Assembly (NCBI RefSeq): GCF_000178975.2 | Contig: NC_015064.1 | Coordinates: 2,542,001-2,606,000, forward strand | Length of the DNA: 64,000 nt | Reading direction: 5' to 3' | Source: Granulicella tundricola MP5ACTX9 | Lineage (GTDB): Bacteria > Acidobacteriota > Terriglobia > Terriglobales > Acidobacteriaceae | In this document: in pieces, positions 53,525 to 61,782 of the stretch | Layout: each line of letters starts with the position of its first letter | Position numbering within the stretch: position 1 is the first letter of the stretch | Translations under genes and position numbers: made by a program | The notes under the pieces: generated by a model | Told to the model about the DNA's origin: nothing | The model's database searches: none | What the model saw: only the letters and a program-made list of their open reading frames with translations

Positions 53525-54139
53525 ATGTCGACAAAGATCCTGATGAGTTTTGCCATGGCGAACCAAGGAGCAGCCTTCGCCAACTGGCTGCGCGATAAGC
53601 TTATGAAGCATTACAGTCTCTACGCGGTTGACGACGTTTACATGGACTCCGTCGTCGCCCGTTCCGGCAACACTCGCCACGCCACGTTCAGAGAGGATTT
53701 TGTCGGCGATGCCCCAGCCGGCACCGCCTCCGTCACACCAGACCGCAGAGATCACATGCGTTCCCCCACCGGAGCCATGCCCATCGGTGCCGCGCGTGCA
53801 GACTGGAACACCCTTTACAAAAATGCCATGCGCGAAGCCCAGATCATGCTCTTCGTCTACACAGAGGAGTACAACGACAGTGTCTACTGCATGCAGGAGC
53901 TAGGCCAGTTCCACATGGAAAACGGCCGCCGTCGCCGCGCCCATCTCCCCATCCTTCGCGGCGTCGTCCTCCAGTTCAATCCTGGCAATCTCTTCGGCAT
54001 GAACCAGACTCACGTCACCCGTATTCCCGTCACCAGGACCAACGGCATGCGCATGGGTCTCGCCTGGGATCACGGCGACTTCATCCTCAGCCCGCCCCAC
54101 CTGCAACTCCTCACTACGACCCTCGGCCCGTTGATCTAG
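53525..54139 (+). CDS. Stand-alone TIR-like domain protein, putative NADase or immune effector
   Basis: A 204-residue protein. The pattern fits a TIR fold: beta-1 KILMSFAM, helix A GAAFANWLRDKLMKH, beta-2 SLYAVDDVYMD, a long variable insert (residues 45-92), then WNTLYKNAMREAQIMLFVYTEEYNDS broken here at Asp, and YCMQELGQF. In TIR NADases the glutamate of the S-x-x-C-x-x-E-L motif is catalytic; here Ser119, Cys122 and Glu125 match. No second domain is present. Bacterial TIR proteins often act in anti-phage defence by NAD depletion or cyclic-ADP-ribose signalling. It follows the two-component regulator by 64 bases, with GGAGAG before the ATG. The fold call is by eye. Confidence 0.5.
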   Translation: MSTKILMSFAMANQGAAFANWLRDKLMKHYSLYAVDDVYMDSVVARSGNTRHATFREDFVGDAPAGTASVTPDRRDHMRSPTGAMPIGAARADWNTLYKNAMREAQIMLFVYTEEYNDSVYCMQELGQFHMENGRRRRAHLPILRGVVLQFNPGNLFGMNQTHVTRIPVTRTNGMRMGLAWDHGDFILSPPHLQLLTTTLGPLI

Positions 54140-54318
54140 CGCTACCTCGCCACGACCAGCGAGCGCTTCTCCGCGCAGGTCTCCTCGTACGGCGCATCAT
54201 CACGAAAGCATGAGCCAGCCCATGGAGACACTCGACCACATCGATCGCGGAGCACTCCTCACCATTCAGGAAAAGCGCTTCCGTCTGGCTCAGCTACCAC
54301 TACGCTCTCGGAACTAGC

Positions 54319-54693
54319 CTACTTATCCAACGAGTAGTTCGCCGTAATAGTCGTATCCACCGCCACCGTATTCCCATTCAGCACATAAGCCTCATACGTC
54401 CACTGCCGCACCGCCTCCAGCGCGGAAGCGATCAGGATTCCAGGCCCGCTCACCGCATTCAGATCCTTCACCGTCCCATCCGCCCCAATCACCGCATGCA
54501 GCACCACTACTTCGGAAATCTTCTTCTCCCGAGCCTCCGGCGGATACACCGGGTCCACCTTCGTCATCGCCCGTCCCGCCATCACCCCACCTGAAACCCG
54601 AATCACATGCTTCGGCATATCGACGCCCTGCTGCGCACCCGCACTCAGCACCATGCCACACATCAATAACAATCCAAAGATAGCTTTCTGCAT
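54319..54693 (-). CDS. Small secreted TonB C-terminal domain protein
   Basis: A 124-residue protein with a signal peptide (MQKAIFGLLLMCGMVLSAGAQ). The rest matches the TonB C-terminal domain: KVDPVYPPEAREKKISEVVV, VIGADGTVKDLNAVSGPGIL and ASALEAVRQWTYEAYVLNGN with a final beta strand. Full TonB proteins have an N-terminal membrane anchor and a Pro-rich spacer; both are missing, so it is a periplasmic stand-alone domain of a type common in Acidobacteriota. It cannot transmit energy by itself. Perhaps it binds TonB-box-like segments or serves as a component of larger assemblies. Confidence 0.82.
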   Translation of the reverse strand: MQKAIFGLLLMCGMVLSAGAQQGVDMPKHVIRVSGGVMAGRAMTKVDPVYPPEAREKKISEVVVLHAVIGADGTVKDLNAVSGPGILIASALEAVRQWTYEAYVLNGNTVAVDTTITANYSLDK

Positions 54694-54774
54694 CGAACAC
54701 CCGCCTTCTTCTTACTTGGATGCGCTGAAGCTTCCATAAGCCATCGACGGAATAAAGCAGCGTAGGAGAGGCTC

Positions 54775-55065
54775 TTGCCTATCCTTCTCCTGGCAGTCTT
54801 CCGCTTCAACGCATCCGCCCGCCCATCACGCCATGCAGACCTCGACCCGAGCCCTCGGCGCACCCTCAGGCCTCTCAGACGAAGCCACCGCCGCCCTAGG
54901 CACCGACTGCGGCCTCATCTACGATCTAGCCCTCCACGGCGTCACCCCCACCGACATCCCCCATCTCGCTCGATCCGCCATGACCGTCACCCTCCTGCTT
55001 AAAAATAAGCCACGCCACTCTCCCAGGCAGATGCCGAGCAGATCTATCGAGAGTGCTTTGCCTGA
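54775..55065 (+). pseudogene. Decayed 3' remnant of an iron-type alcohol dehydrogenase/maleylacetate reductase gene
   Basis: Three pieces in two frames read as the C-terminal end of an Fe-ADH family protein. Frame A gives LLLAVFRFNASARPSRHADL. After a one-base shift near 54845, frame B gives RALGAPSGLSDEATAALG, then LIYDLALHGVTPTDIPHLARSA broken here, and LKNKPR. After another shift near 55015, frame A resumes PLSQADAEQIYRECFA and stops. The pieces line up in the order of the family's C-terminal domain. The catalytic and NAD-binding N-terminal parts are absent, and two frameshifts remain, so it is a dead fragment. It lies between the TonB-C gene and the FGE gene. Confidence 0.75.
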
Positions 55066-55121
55066 ACCAGCAGTGTTACCCTAAAGCCGTCTTGGAGCGA
55101 AGTACGGGGCCACTCTGATCC

Positions 55122-56096
55122 ATGGAACAACAAGCATCCACGCCGAAGTGCTGCTGCACACCTCGAACCTCTCGCGTTCCGGAATCAGCCCCTAACAACC
55201 CTGCGCCTCTCCTCAACGGCCCTCCACCATCCCCAGACGCAAGCCGCATAATCTCCCTGCCCGGAGGAGAATTCCTCATGGGGACAGACTATGAGGAAGC
55301 CTTCGCAGCGGACGGAGAACGCCCCGTCAGGCGAGTCCACCTCAAACCGTTCCAGATCGACATCTACCCCGTCACCAACGCAGACTTCGCAGCCTTCGTG
55401 CAAGCCACCCACTACAAGACAGAAGCTGAGCTCTACGGCTGGTCGTTCGTCTTCATGAATCACATTCCGAAGTTACAGCGTGGCTCGCTTGTAACGGACA
55501 CCGTGGCGGGAGCTGAGTGGTGGTGCCAGGTTCCTGGCGCTGTCTGGAATGCGCCGGAGGGACCGGGCTCCGACGTGGCACGGCGCTCCGATCACCCAGT
55601 CGTCCACGTCACCTGGAACGACGCACTGGCCTATTGCGATTGGTCAGGCAACAGGCTTCCCACCGAAGCCGAATGGGAGTACGCAGCCCGCGGTGGTCTC
55701 GTCCAGAAGCTCTATCCCTGGGGGAATCAGCTTCGCCCCAATGGAGAACATCGCTGCAATATCTGGCAGGGCACGTTTCCGCACGAAGACACGGCGGAGG
55801 ATGGATACGCCGGCACGTCGCCCGTGAAGGCTTATCCCCCAAATGGCTTCGGCCTCTACTCCATTACAGGCAATGCATGGGAGTGGTGCATGGACTGGTT
55901 TGGAATTCCCGATTCTGTCGACACAGTGACAGAAGACCCTGTTGGGCCGCCGACGGGAACGGTCCGCGTCATGAAAGGCGGATCGTTCCTCTGTCACAAG
56001 TCATACTGCAATCGTTATCGCGTCGCAGCCCGCAGCTCCAACACGCCCGACAGCTCCACCTCGAACCTCGGCTTCCGCTGCGCCCGCTCCCTGTAA
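55122..56096 (+). CDS. Formylglycine-generating enzyme (FGE/SUMF1 family), both active cysteines present
   Basis: A 324-residue protein. The FGE-sulfatase domain covers residues 40-324: FLMGTDYEEAFAADGERPVR, the calcium-site region, NRLPTEAEWEYAARGG, GNAWEWCMDWF and GGSFLCHKSYCNRYRVAARS. The two cysteines in LCHKSYC are the copper-binding catalytic pair, present only in true FGEs, so this enzyme probably converts Cys to formylglycine in sulfatases (or related substrates). The N-terminus carries KCCCTPRTSR, a near-match to the substrate motif C-x-P-x-R with the Arg one or two places late. No sulfatase gene is in the window. The ATG at 55122 follows a Gly-Ala-rich untranslated stretch. Confidence 0.88.
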   Translation: MEQQASTPKCCCTPRTSRVPESAPNNPAPLLNGPPPSPDASRIISLPGGEFLMGTDYEEAFAADGERPVRRVHLKPFQIDIYPVTNADFAAFVQATHYKTEAELYGWSFVFMNHIPKLQRGSLVTDTVAGAEWWCQVPGAVWNAPEGPGSDVARRSDHPVVHVTWNDALAYCDWSGNRLPTEAEWEYAARGGLVQKLYPWGNQLRPNGEHRCNIWQGTFPHEDTAEDGYAGTSPVKAYPPNGFGLYSITGNAWEWCMDWFGIPDSVDTVTEDPVGPPTGTVRVMKGGSFLCHKSYCNRYRVAARSSNTPDSSTSNLGFRCARSL

Positions 56097-56106
56097 CCAC
56101 TTCGCC

Positions 56107-57141
56107 TCAAATCCCAAGAACCGTCGGCCGCACCGTCTCTCCCAGCAACCGGATCGCCCGCAGCACCTTCTCGTGCGGCAGCGCAGCCACGCTCATCTGA
56201 AACTCGAACCGGCTGATCCCCCCAAGCACCTCGTCATAGTACTTGACCCGAGACGCCACCCGCTCGGGCCCACCCACCGCCAGCGCTCCTGTATCCCCCA
56301 ACAAGGCGTCGAACTGCCTCCGGGTCGTAGGTGGCCAACCACGTTCCTTTCCAATCTTCGTAAACGCCTCCGCATACCCCGGAAAGAAATCATCCGCAGC
56401 CTGCTGATCCGTCGCCGCAACATACCCAAGCGCATGCACTCCTACCTTCAGCGTCTCCGGCTTATGGCCAGCCCGCTTTCCAGCCTCACGGTACAGATCC
56501 ACCAGCGGCCGAAACCGATGCGGCTCCCCGCCAATGATCGCCACCATCAGCGGCAGCCCCAGCATCCCCGCCCGTGCGAAGCTCTCCGGCGTCCCACCCA
56601 CTCCAAGCCAGATCGGAATCCGTTCCTGCACCGGCCGCGGATACACTCCCTGCCCCGTCAAGGCAGCCCTGTGTTTCCCCTTCCAATGAACCGTCGTCGA
56701 CTCTCGCAGCGCCATCAATAGATCCAGGTTCTCCGCAAACAGCGAGTCATAGTCCTTCAACTCCAGCCCAAACAGCGGAAAGCTCTCAATGAACGATCCC
56801 CGCCCCACCACCATCTCAGCTCGTCCCTTGCTGATCAGGTCCAGCGTCGCAAACTCCTGGAACACCCGCACCGGATCAGCCGCACTCAGCACTGTCACCG
56901 CACTGGTCAGGATAATGTTCTTCGTCCGGGCAGCCGCCGCAGCCAGCAACACCACCGGAGCAGAATCCAGATACTCCGCCCGGTGATGCTCCCCCAGCCC
57001 AAACGTATCCAGCCCCACCTCATCGGCCAGCGTGATCTCATCCAGCAGATCGCTGATCCGCTCCACACCACTCCTGGCCACACCCGTCACCGGATCAGGC
57101 CCAATCGCCGCAAAGCTGTCGCATCCAATCTGAATCGTCAT
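56107..57141 (-). CDS. LLM-class flavin-dependent oxidoreductase
   Basis: A 344-residue luciferase-like monooxygenase. The TIM-barrel pattern is clear: IQIGCDSFAAIGPDP, DEVGLDTFGLGEHHRAEY, VLLAAAAARTKNIILTSAV, ATLDLISKGRAEMVVGRGSF and RIPIWLGVGGTPESFARAG. Such enzymes use reduced FMN or F420 for oxidations of many substrates; the one here is unknown. ATG 57141 is preferred because the conserved strand begins directly after. It converges with the FGE gene (10-base gap) and is separated from the YncE-like gene by 75 bases on the same strand. Confidence 0.85.
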   Translation of the reverse strand: MTIQIGCDSFAAIGPDPVTGVARSGVERISDLLDEITLADEVGLDTFGLGEHHRAEYLDSAPVVLLAAAAARTKNIILTSAVTVLSAADPVRVFQEFATLDLISKGRAEMVVGRGSFIESFPLFGLELKDYDSLFAENLDLLMALRESTTVHWKGKHRAALTGQGVYPRPVQERIPIWLGVGGTPESFARAGMLGLPLMVAIIGGEPHRFRPLVDLYREAGKRAGHKPETLKVGVHALGYVAATDQQAADDFFPGYAEAFTKIGKERGWPPTTRRQFDALLGDTGALAVGGPERVASRVKYYDEVLGGISRFEFQMSVAALPHEKVLRAIRLLGETVRPTVLGI

Positions 57142-57216
57142 CCATCCATTATCCCCGAGCCAACAGCGCGGCTCCACGTACCCTCCAGACGAGCAGGGTA
57201 CGCGGGCAGCGCCGCC

Positions 57217-58440
57217 TTACCAGCCCTGGAAATAGTCTGTGTGGTAGATCCCGAGACATCCGGGAATCGGGCCGCAGACCTGGTTTGGATCTTCAAGCGG
57301 AACGAAGATTGCGTTGGTGAACGGATTTGCCGTTACAGAATGGGCGTTGGTCCCAGTCGGAACATTCTCGATCCACTGGTTCGTATCGGCGTTGATGACA
57401 CCCAGGACAGGGGTGGCCTTCGTGGCAGCAGCGTTTGTGAAGAAATCACGCGAGCCCGTGTAATAACGGTGATTGCCCGGGTTATACCAGACCTCGTCTT
57501 CGCCCCCGACCTCCTTGATCCTGGCCACGATTGCGCCGGTCTTGTCATTGATCACGTAGGTCAGCGGAGTGAACGTAGCATCGGGCGCGGGGAACCCAGG
57601 ATCGCAACCAATGAGGACGTTGTCCCCTGGCCCCTTGGCCATGCCCGCGGCCATGCACCGGTCAATGTGCTTGAAGATCTTCTCCACAGTGCCGCTCTTC
57701 GGATCGATCACCGCAACCGCTCCCAGATCCGTCTTGTCGCCGATCTGCGGAATGCTGATCAGAAACTTGCCGATGTTCTTATCGAAAAGCACGCTGCCGA
57801 TACCGCCCGGCGACGCGTTTACCGTTCCATGCGAGCCATCGAAGGTGATCCGCTTGACGATCTTGAGCGTCTTCGTCGAGATCAGCGTAACGAATGCAGG
57901 AGCCGTGTCTCCGTTGGAAACAGCGACAAGGCCATCCGCGGGATCGTAGTCCATCTCATCCGCGCGTTGCGTGCCGCCGGTATCGATCACCGCAATCTGC
58001 GGCGGATTGGAGGGATTCGCGCGCAGGTCGAAGACCCGCACCGTGCTCGGGTAGTCGCCGGCCCAGAGCTGGTCACCCGCAATGACATTGCCGTTTGGTC
58101 CCGAGATGTCATTGCTCGCACCTACACCGGCAAAGACTGCCGGTGTCTCGCCGATGGGAATGCCGGTGAGACCGTCAAAGATGGCAACCGCCTTGGACGA
58201 GCGGCTGGAGAGGGTCATCAGTTGCGTCCGCTGATCGAAGCTGATGATGTCGAACGACATGAACGGCTTTGCGGCAGAGGTGCCGGGGACGGCGGTGGAG
58301 GCGTAAGGCACCACGCCGGGCCGCTGATACTGGGCGCGAACATCGTCTGGAACAAGGTAGAAGCTTGGAGTCTGGCTAAGAAGAGGTGCGACAGAAAAAA
58401 ACGTTACTCCAAGTGCGAGAGCGCCAACGACAGTCTTCAT
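57217..58440 (-). CDS. Secreted YncE-like beta-propeller protein
   Basis: A 407-residue protein with a signal peptide (MKTVVGALALGVTFFSVAPLLS). The body has seven or more blades of a YncE/PQQ-like propeller, including FDIISFDQRTQLMTLSSRSS, AVAIFDGLTGIPIGETPAVF, GDQLWAGDYPSTVRVFDLRA, DPADGLVAVSNGD and GVINADTNQWIENVPTG. It resembles periplasmic YncE and other NHL/40-residue-repeat proteins that bind ligands or DNA. Eight cysteines are few and scattered. ATG 58440 is chosen because the signal peptide begins there and AAGGA lies upstream; longer readings have no signal. The role is unknown. Confidence 0.78.
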   Translation of the reverse strand: MKTVVGALALGVTFFSVAPLLSQTPSFYLVPDDVRAQYQRPGVVPYASTAVPGTSAAKPFMSFDIISFDQRTQLMTLSSRSSKAVAIFDGLTGIPIGETPAVFAGVGASNDISGPNGNVIAGDQLWAGDYPSTVRVFDLRANPSNPPQIAVIDTGGTQRADEMDYDPADGLVAVSNGDTAPAFVTLISTKTLKIVKRITFDGSHGTVNASPGGIGSVLFDKNIGKFLISIPQIGDKTDLGAVAVIDPKSGTVEKIFKHIDRCMAAGMAKGPGDNVLIGCDPGFPAPDATFTPLTYVINDKTGAIVARIKEVGGEDEVWYNPGNHRYYTGSRDFFTNAAATKATPVLGVINADTNQWIENVPTGTNAHSVTANPFTNAIFVPLEDPNQVCGPIPGCLGIYHTDYFQGW

Positions 58441-58850
58441 GAAAGGAGTCCTTTGTTTCGATAGTCCGCGCACGCGGCGTTGAGGGTGGAAGGGAGTGGG
58501 GGGAATCCCTTTCAGGTAAGGCGAGGGTGTCAGACAAGGACTGCAGGGAAACAAGATGTTTGAACGTATCGGGAGCTGGCAGATCGATCGTCTGCCCGTG
58601 CCAGACGCCGATTCCCTTGAACAGCTCCGACACGCGCAACAGCATACGCGCGCTCCACTTCCACACGCAACCACATCTCCTATGTCCTTTGGTCACTGCT
58701 ACTCTCACTCCAGCACAGAGAAGCGACCCCCTCCGAAAGTTCAAATCACTTCTTCCGACACGACATCCGATAGGCAGCTCAGGAAGCCGACCAAACCCGC
58801 AGGGGTTCAAGCGGCACCGGAACCTCCTGAGACTCGGAAAAGGAGCCATC
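58441..58850. other. 410-bp divergent intergenic region
   Basis: It separates the YncE-like gene (leftward) from an SDR gene (rightward). No small gene is convincing: open frames here have no ribosome binding site or conserved look. GGGATTCCC-like and GGGAATCCC runs near 58498-58510 could form a short hairpin. Promoters for both genes must lie here, but no clear -35/-10 pair was seen. Confidence 0.5.
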
Positions 58851-59591
58851 ATGTCGAAACTCAAGGACAAAATCGCACTCGTAACAGGCGCCTCACGCGG
58901 CATCGGAGCCGCCATCGCTAAACACCTCGCAGCCGATGGCGCGAACGTCGCCATCACCTACGCCAAAGACGCAACCGCAGCGGAAGCCGTCGTCAAAGCC
59001 ATTGAAGCCCTTGGCCGCAAAGCCTTCGCCGTCCAGGCCGACGCCGCCGACCCCGTAGCCGTCAAAGCCGCCGTCGACCAGACCGTAAAGACCTTCGGAC
59101 GCATCGATATCCTCGTCAACAACGCCGGCACCGCCATCCCCAAGCCCTTTGAAGACGCCACCCTGGAAGAGATGGACCGCGTCCTGGACATCAACGTACG
59201 CGGCATCTTCGCCGCCACCCAGGCCGCGTTGAAGCACATGCCCAACGGCGGCCGCATCATCTCCATCGGCTCCTGCGTCGGCGAGCGCAACTTCACCCCC
59301 GGCCTCGCCGTCTACGCAGCCACCAAGGGTGCCGTCAAGATGTTCACCCAGGGCCTCGCACGTGAGGTCGGTGACCGCGCCATCACCGTCAATAACGTCC
59401 AGCCCGGCCCCATCGACACAGACCTCAATCCAGCCGCAGGCGATTGGGCCGCACCCCAGCTCGCCAACACCGCCCTCCACCGCTACGGCCACGTCGATGA
59501 AGTCGCCGCCCTGGTCGCCTTCGTCGCCAGCCCTGAGGCCTCCTACATCACCGGAGCCAACCTCACCGTAGACGGCGGAACCAACGCCTGA
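58851..59591 (+). CDS. SDR-family oxidoreductase (3-oxoacyl-ACP reductase-like)
   Basis: A 246-residue short-chain dehydrogenase. The cofactor motif is TGASRGIGAAIAKHLAADG, followed by NNAGTAIPKP, the catalytic Ser in ISIGSCVGER, and YAATKGAVKMF (Tyr, Lys). The C-terminal ITGANLTVDGGTNA is typical of the FabG-like group. The Thr/Tyr after the second strand (AITYAKD) favours NADP(H). AAGGAG lies seven bases before ATG 58851. It is a single gene with a terminator hairpin after it; FabG function is not certain without a fab cluster. Confidence 0.9.
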   Translation: MSKLKDKIALVTGASRGIGAAIAKHLAADGANVAITYAKDATAAEAVVKAIEALGRKAFAVQADAADPVAVKAAVDQTVKTFGRIDILVNNAGTAIPKPFEDATLEEMDRVLDINVRGIFAATQAALKHMPNGGRIISIGSCVGERNFTPGLAVYAATKGAVKMFTQGLAREVGDRAITVNNVQPGPIDTDLNPAAGDWAAPQLANTALHRYGHVDEVAALVAFVASPEASYITGANLTVDGGTNA

Positions 59592-59600
59592 TCCCGGAAA

Positions 59601-59623
59601 GGGCCGACCCGAATGGTCGGCCC
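59601..59623. terminator. Bidirectional terminator hairpin
   Basis: GGGCCGACC (59601-59609) and GGTCGGCCC (59615-59623) form a perfect 9-bp stem over CGAAT, between the convergent SDR and amidohydrolase genes. Confidence 0.65.
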
Positions 59624-59627
59624 ACCC

Positions 59628-61649
59628 TTACCGATGGAAGCCCACCGTAGCCCCCATCGCCTTACTGTCGTATATCCTGCCTTCAGTCACCACGCTCACC
59701 ACCCGCCGCAGGTCGCTGATCTTCTCCGCCGGATTCCCCATCACCAGTACCAGGTCCGCCCGTTTCCCCACCGCGATCGTCCCCGAATCCCCCTCATGAT
59801 GCATCACCCGGGCCGGCACACTCGTCGCCGATTGAATCGCCTGCATCGGCGTCATCCCCGCCTGCACATACAGCTCCAGCTCCCGGTCCAGCCCATACCC
59901 CAGCAGGTTCGTATCGCTCCCCGCCACGATCGGCACTCCCGCCTGGAACAGCGCGCCAATCACCTGCAGCTTGGCCACCATGCCGTCCTTGAACTTCGCC
60001 TCATCCATTCCCGCCACCCCGATGTTGTTGAACCGCCACGCCAGCGGAAACGGCGCAGCCTTCACCCCCGGCTCCAGCCCCCACGTCGGAATACTCTTCG
60101 GATGCCCGGCCATCTCGCCCCACCCAATCGTCGGGTCCACCACGATCTGCTTCGCCGCCAGTAACGCGATCAGCCGCTTCGCCCGGTCGGACTTCAGATC
60201 GTTCAGCACAAACGGCGCAGCCGACCACTCCGGCACCATCGCCTTCGTCACAAACTGCAGATGGTTGATCTGATCCATCCCATCCGCCACCCCCTCAAAC
60301 GCATTCACCGCAGCCGGTACATGCCCCGTCACCGTCATCCCGCGCTTGTGCGCCTCTTCAGAGATCGCCCGCAGCACCTCCGGCTGTATCTGCGTATAGA
60401 CCTTGATCTGGTCGAAGTGCGCGTCGGCATACATATCCACGACGCTCTTGCCCTCCTCCGCCGTCCCAGCCGTAAACAGCCCAAAGGCATCGTGGTTATC
60501 GCCATCTACCAACCCCGCCAGCAGAAGCCTCGGCCCAAGCTGATGCTCCTCCGCAATCGCATGACGCACCGCGATCAGAAACAGCAACTCCCCACCACAG
60601 TCCCGAGCAGTCGTAATCCCCGCAGACAAAAGCGCCGGCCCAAACTCCACACCGGAGTAGTGCGAATGCATCTCCCATAGCCCCGGCAGCACAGACTGCC
60701 CCTCCGCATGAATCACCTGCATTCCCGCAGGAACGGTTACAGCGCTCGCCGCACCCGCAGCCGCAATCCTCCCGTCCCGCACGATCACGACAGAGTTCTC
60801 AACCGGCACCGCACCCGTAGCGTCGATCAGCCGCGCACCCACAATTGCATAGCTCCCGGAGGCCTCCGGCTTCACCGCCCGCGTCAGCGTAGCCAGGTCC
60901 AGCATCTCCTGCCGGACCGCGCTTCCAAACAGCGGATCGAAGGCGGACTTGTACTCATCCAGCACCTCCTCCTGCGGCAGCCCTGCAGCGAACGTCATCA
61001 CCCCCGCCAGGCGTTCGCGGTCGTTCATCCACAGGACCTCACGCCCAAACACCAGGTTCTCCACCGTGTACCGCGTCAGCCGAACCATCGCGCCCTTGAT
61101 GTTGAACACATCATGCCCCACCGCCCGAATCTCCACCGGCAGAGCATCCGCGGAGGCGCGCATCAACACCAGCTTCTGCGGCCGCCCATGATGCAGCCAG
61201 TACCGCATCATCATCATCTGCGCCGCCGCAGGCATATTCGCAAAGCCCGGAAACGCCACCGCAGGCTTCGCAAACGAGCGCGTACTCTCGGCTTCATGAG
61301 CCGTCACCTGATCGCCGTTGATCTCAGTGACGGAAGCATGATCCACCGCCGCCGCAGTCGCCGTCGCGGGGGTAATCGTATGCTGCTCAAACCGGCTCGG
61401 CGCAAGGTCCGCCCGATACTCCAGTGTGGTCGTCGTCGTATGCTTCATCCCACGCTCAGACGTATTCGTCGTCACAGAGAGCTTTCGCCGCAGCCCAGTA
61501 GACGAGATCTCATACTCCTCGCTCCCAATGCTCCGCTCGATCAGGTGAACCCCATACACTCCGTGCTCCACCACACGCGGAGCCGCCTGACCGTAGAGAC
61601 CACCGCCCGCAACGAGAACGCCAACCAGCATCAGAACCGAACAACGCAT
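59628..61649 (-). CDS. Exported amidohydrolase (imidazolonepropionase/M38-like)
   Basis: A 673-residue protein with an exported N-terminus (MRCSVLMLVGVLVAGGGLYGQA). Residues 40-270 form a beta-rich N-terminal extension. The amidohydrolase barrel follows: LPGLWEMHSHYSGVEF (metal His-x-His), GITTARDCGGE, HKRGMTVTGHVPAAVNAFEG, and PIVAGSDTNLLGYG (Asp). The C-terminal beta-sandwich has GTIAVGKRADLVLVMGNPAE. The barrel suggests cleavage of amides or peptides, as in the exported acidobacterial and myxobacterial amidohydrolases. A GTG at 61667 with GAGGG nearby is an alternative start. The next gene is the divergent S9 peptidase gene, so both may act on extracellular peptides. Confidence 0.85.
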   Translation of the reverse strand: MRCSVLMLVGVLVAGGGLYGQAAPRVVEHGVYGVHLIERSIGSEEYEISSTGLRRKLSVTTNTSERGMKHTTTTTLEYRADLAPSRFEQHTITPATATAAAVDHASVTEINGDQVTAHEAESTRSFAKPAVAFPGFANMPAAAQMMMMRYWLHHGRPQKLVLMRASADALPVEIRAVGHDVFNIKGAMVRLTRYTVENLVFGREVLWMNDRERLAGVMTFAAGLPQEEVLDEYKSAFDPLFGSAVRQEMLDLATLTRAVKPEASGSYAIVGARLIDATGAVPVENSVVIVRDGRIAAAGAASAVTVPAGMQVIHAEGQSVLPGLWEMHSHYSGVEFGPALLSAGITTARDCGGELLFLIAVRHAIAEEHQLGPRLLLAGLVDGDNHDAFGLFTAGTAEEGKSVVDMYADAHFDQIKVYTQIQPEVLRAISEEAHKRGMTVTGHVPAAVNAFEGVADGMDQINHLQFVTKAMVPEWSAAPFVLNDLKSDRAKRLIALLAAKQIVVDPTIGWGEMAGHPKSIPTWGLEPGVKAAPFPLAWRFNNIGVAGMDEAKFKDGMVAKLQVIGALFQAGVPIVAGSDTNLLGYGLDRELELYVQAGMTPMQAIQSATSVPARVMHHEGDSGTIAVGKRADLVLVMGNPAEKISDLRRVVSVVTEGRIYDSKAMGATVGFHR

Positions 61650-61782
61650 ACGCAGGAAACCTTTCACACCCTCATACCTACAAGCAACACCCATGATGCT
61701 ACCCGATCATTGAATCGCCCCATCTCCCTCAATCATCCGTACACTGATACTGTTCATCAAAACTTCAATCACCAGAGGCCCC

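Noticed and set aside
54210-54317. 35-codon open frame starting MSQPMETLDHIDRG in the gap after the TIR-like gene
   Set aside because: There is no ribosome binding site and no recognisable family. The 179-base gap otherwise shows nothing; it may be a remnant, but it is not supportable as a gene.
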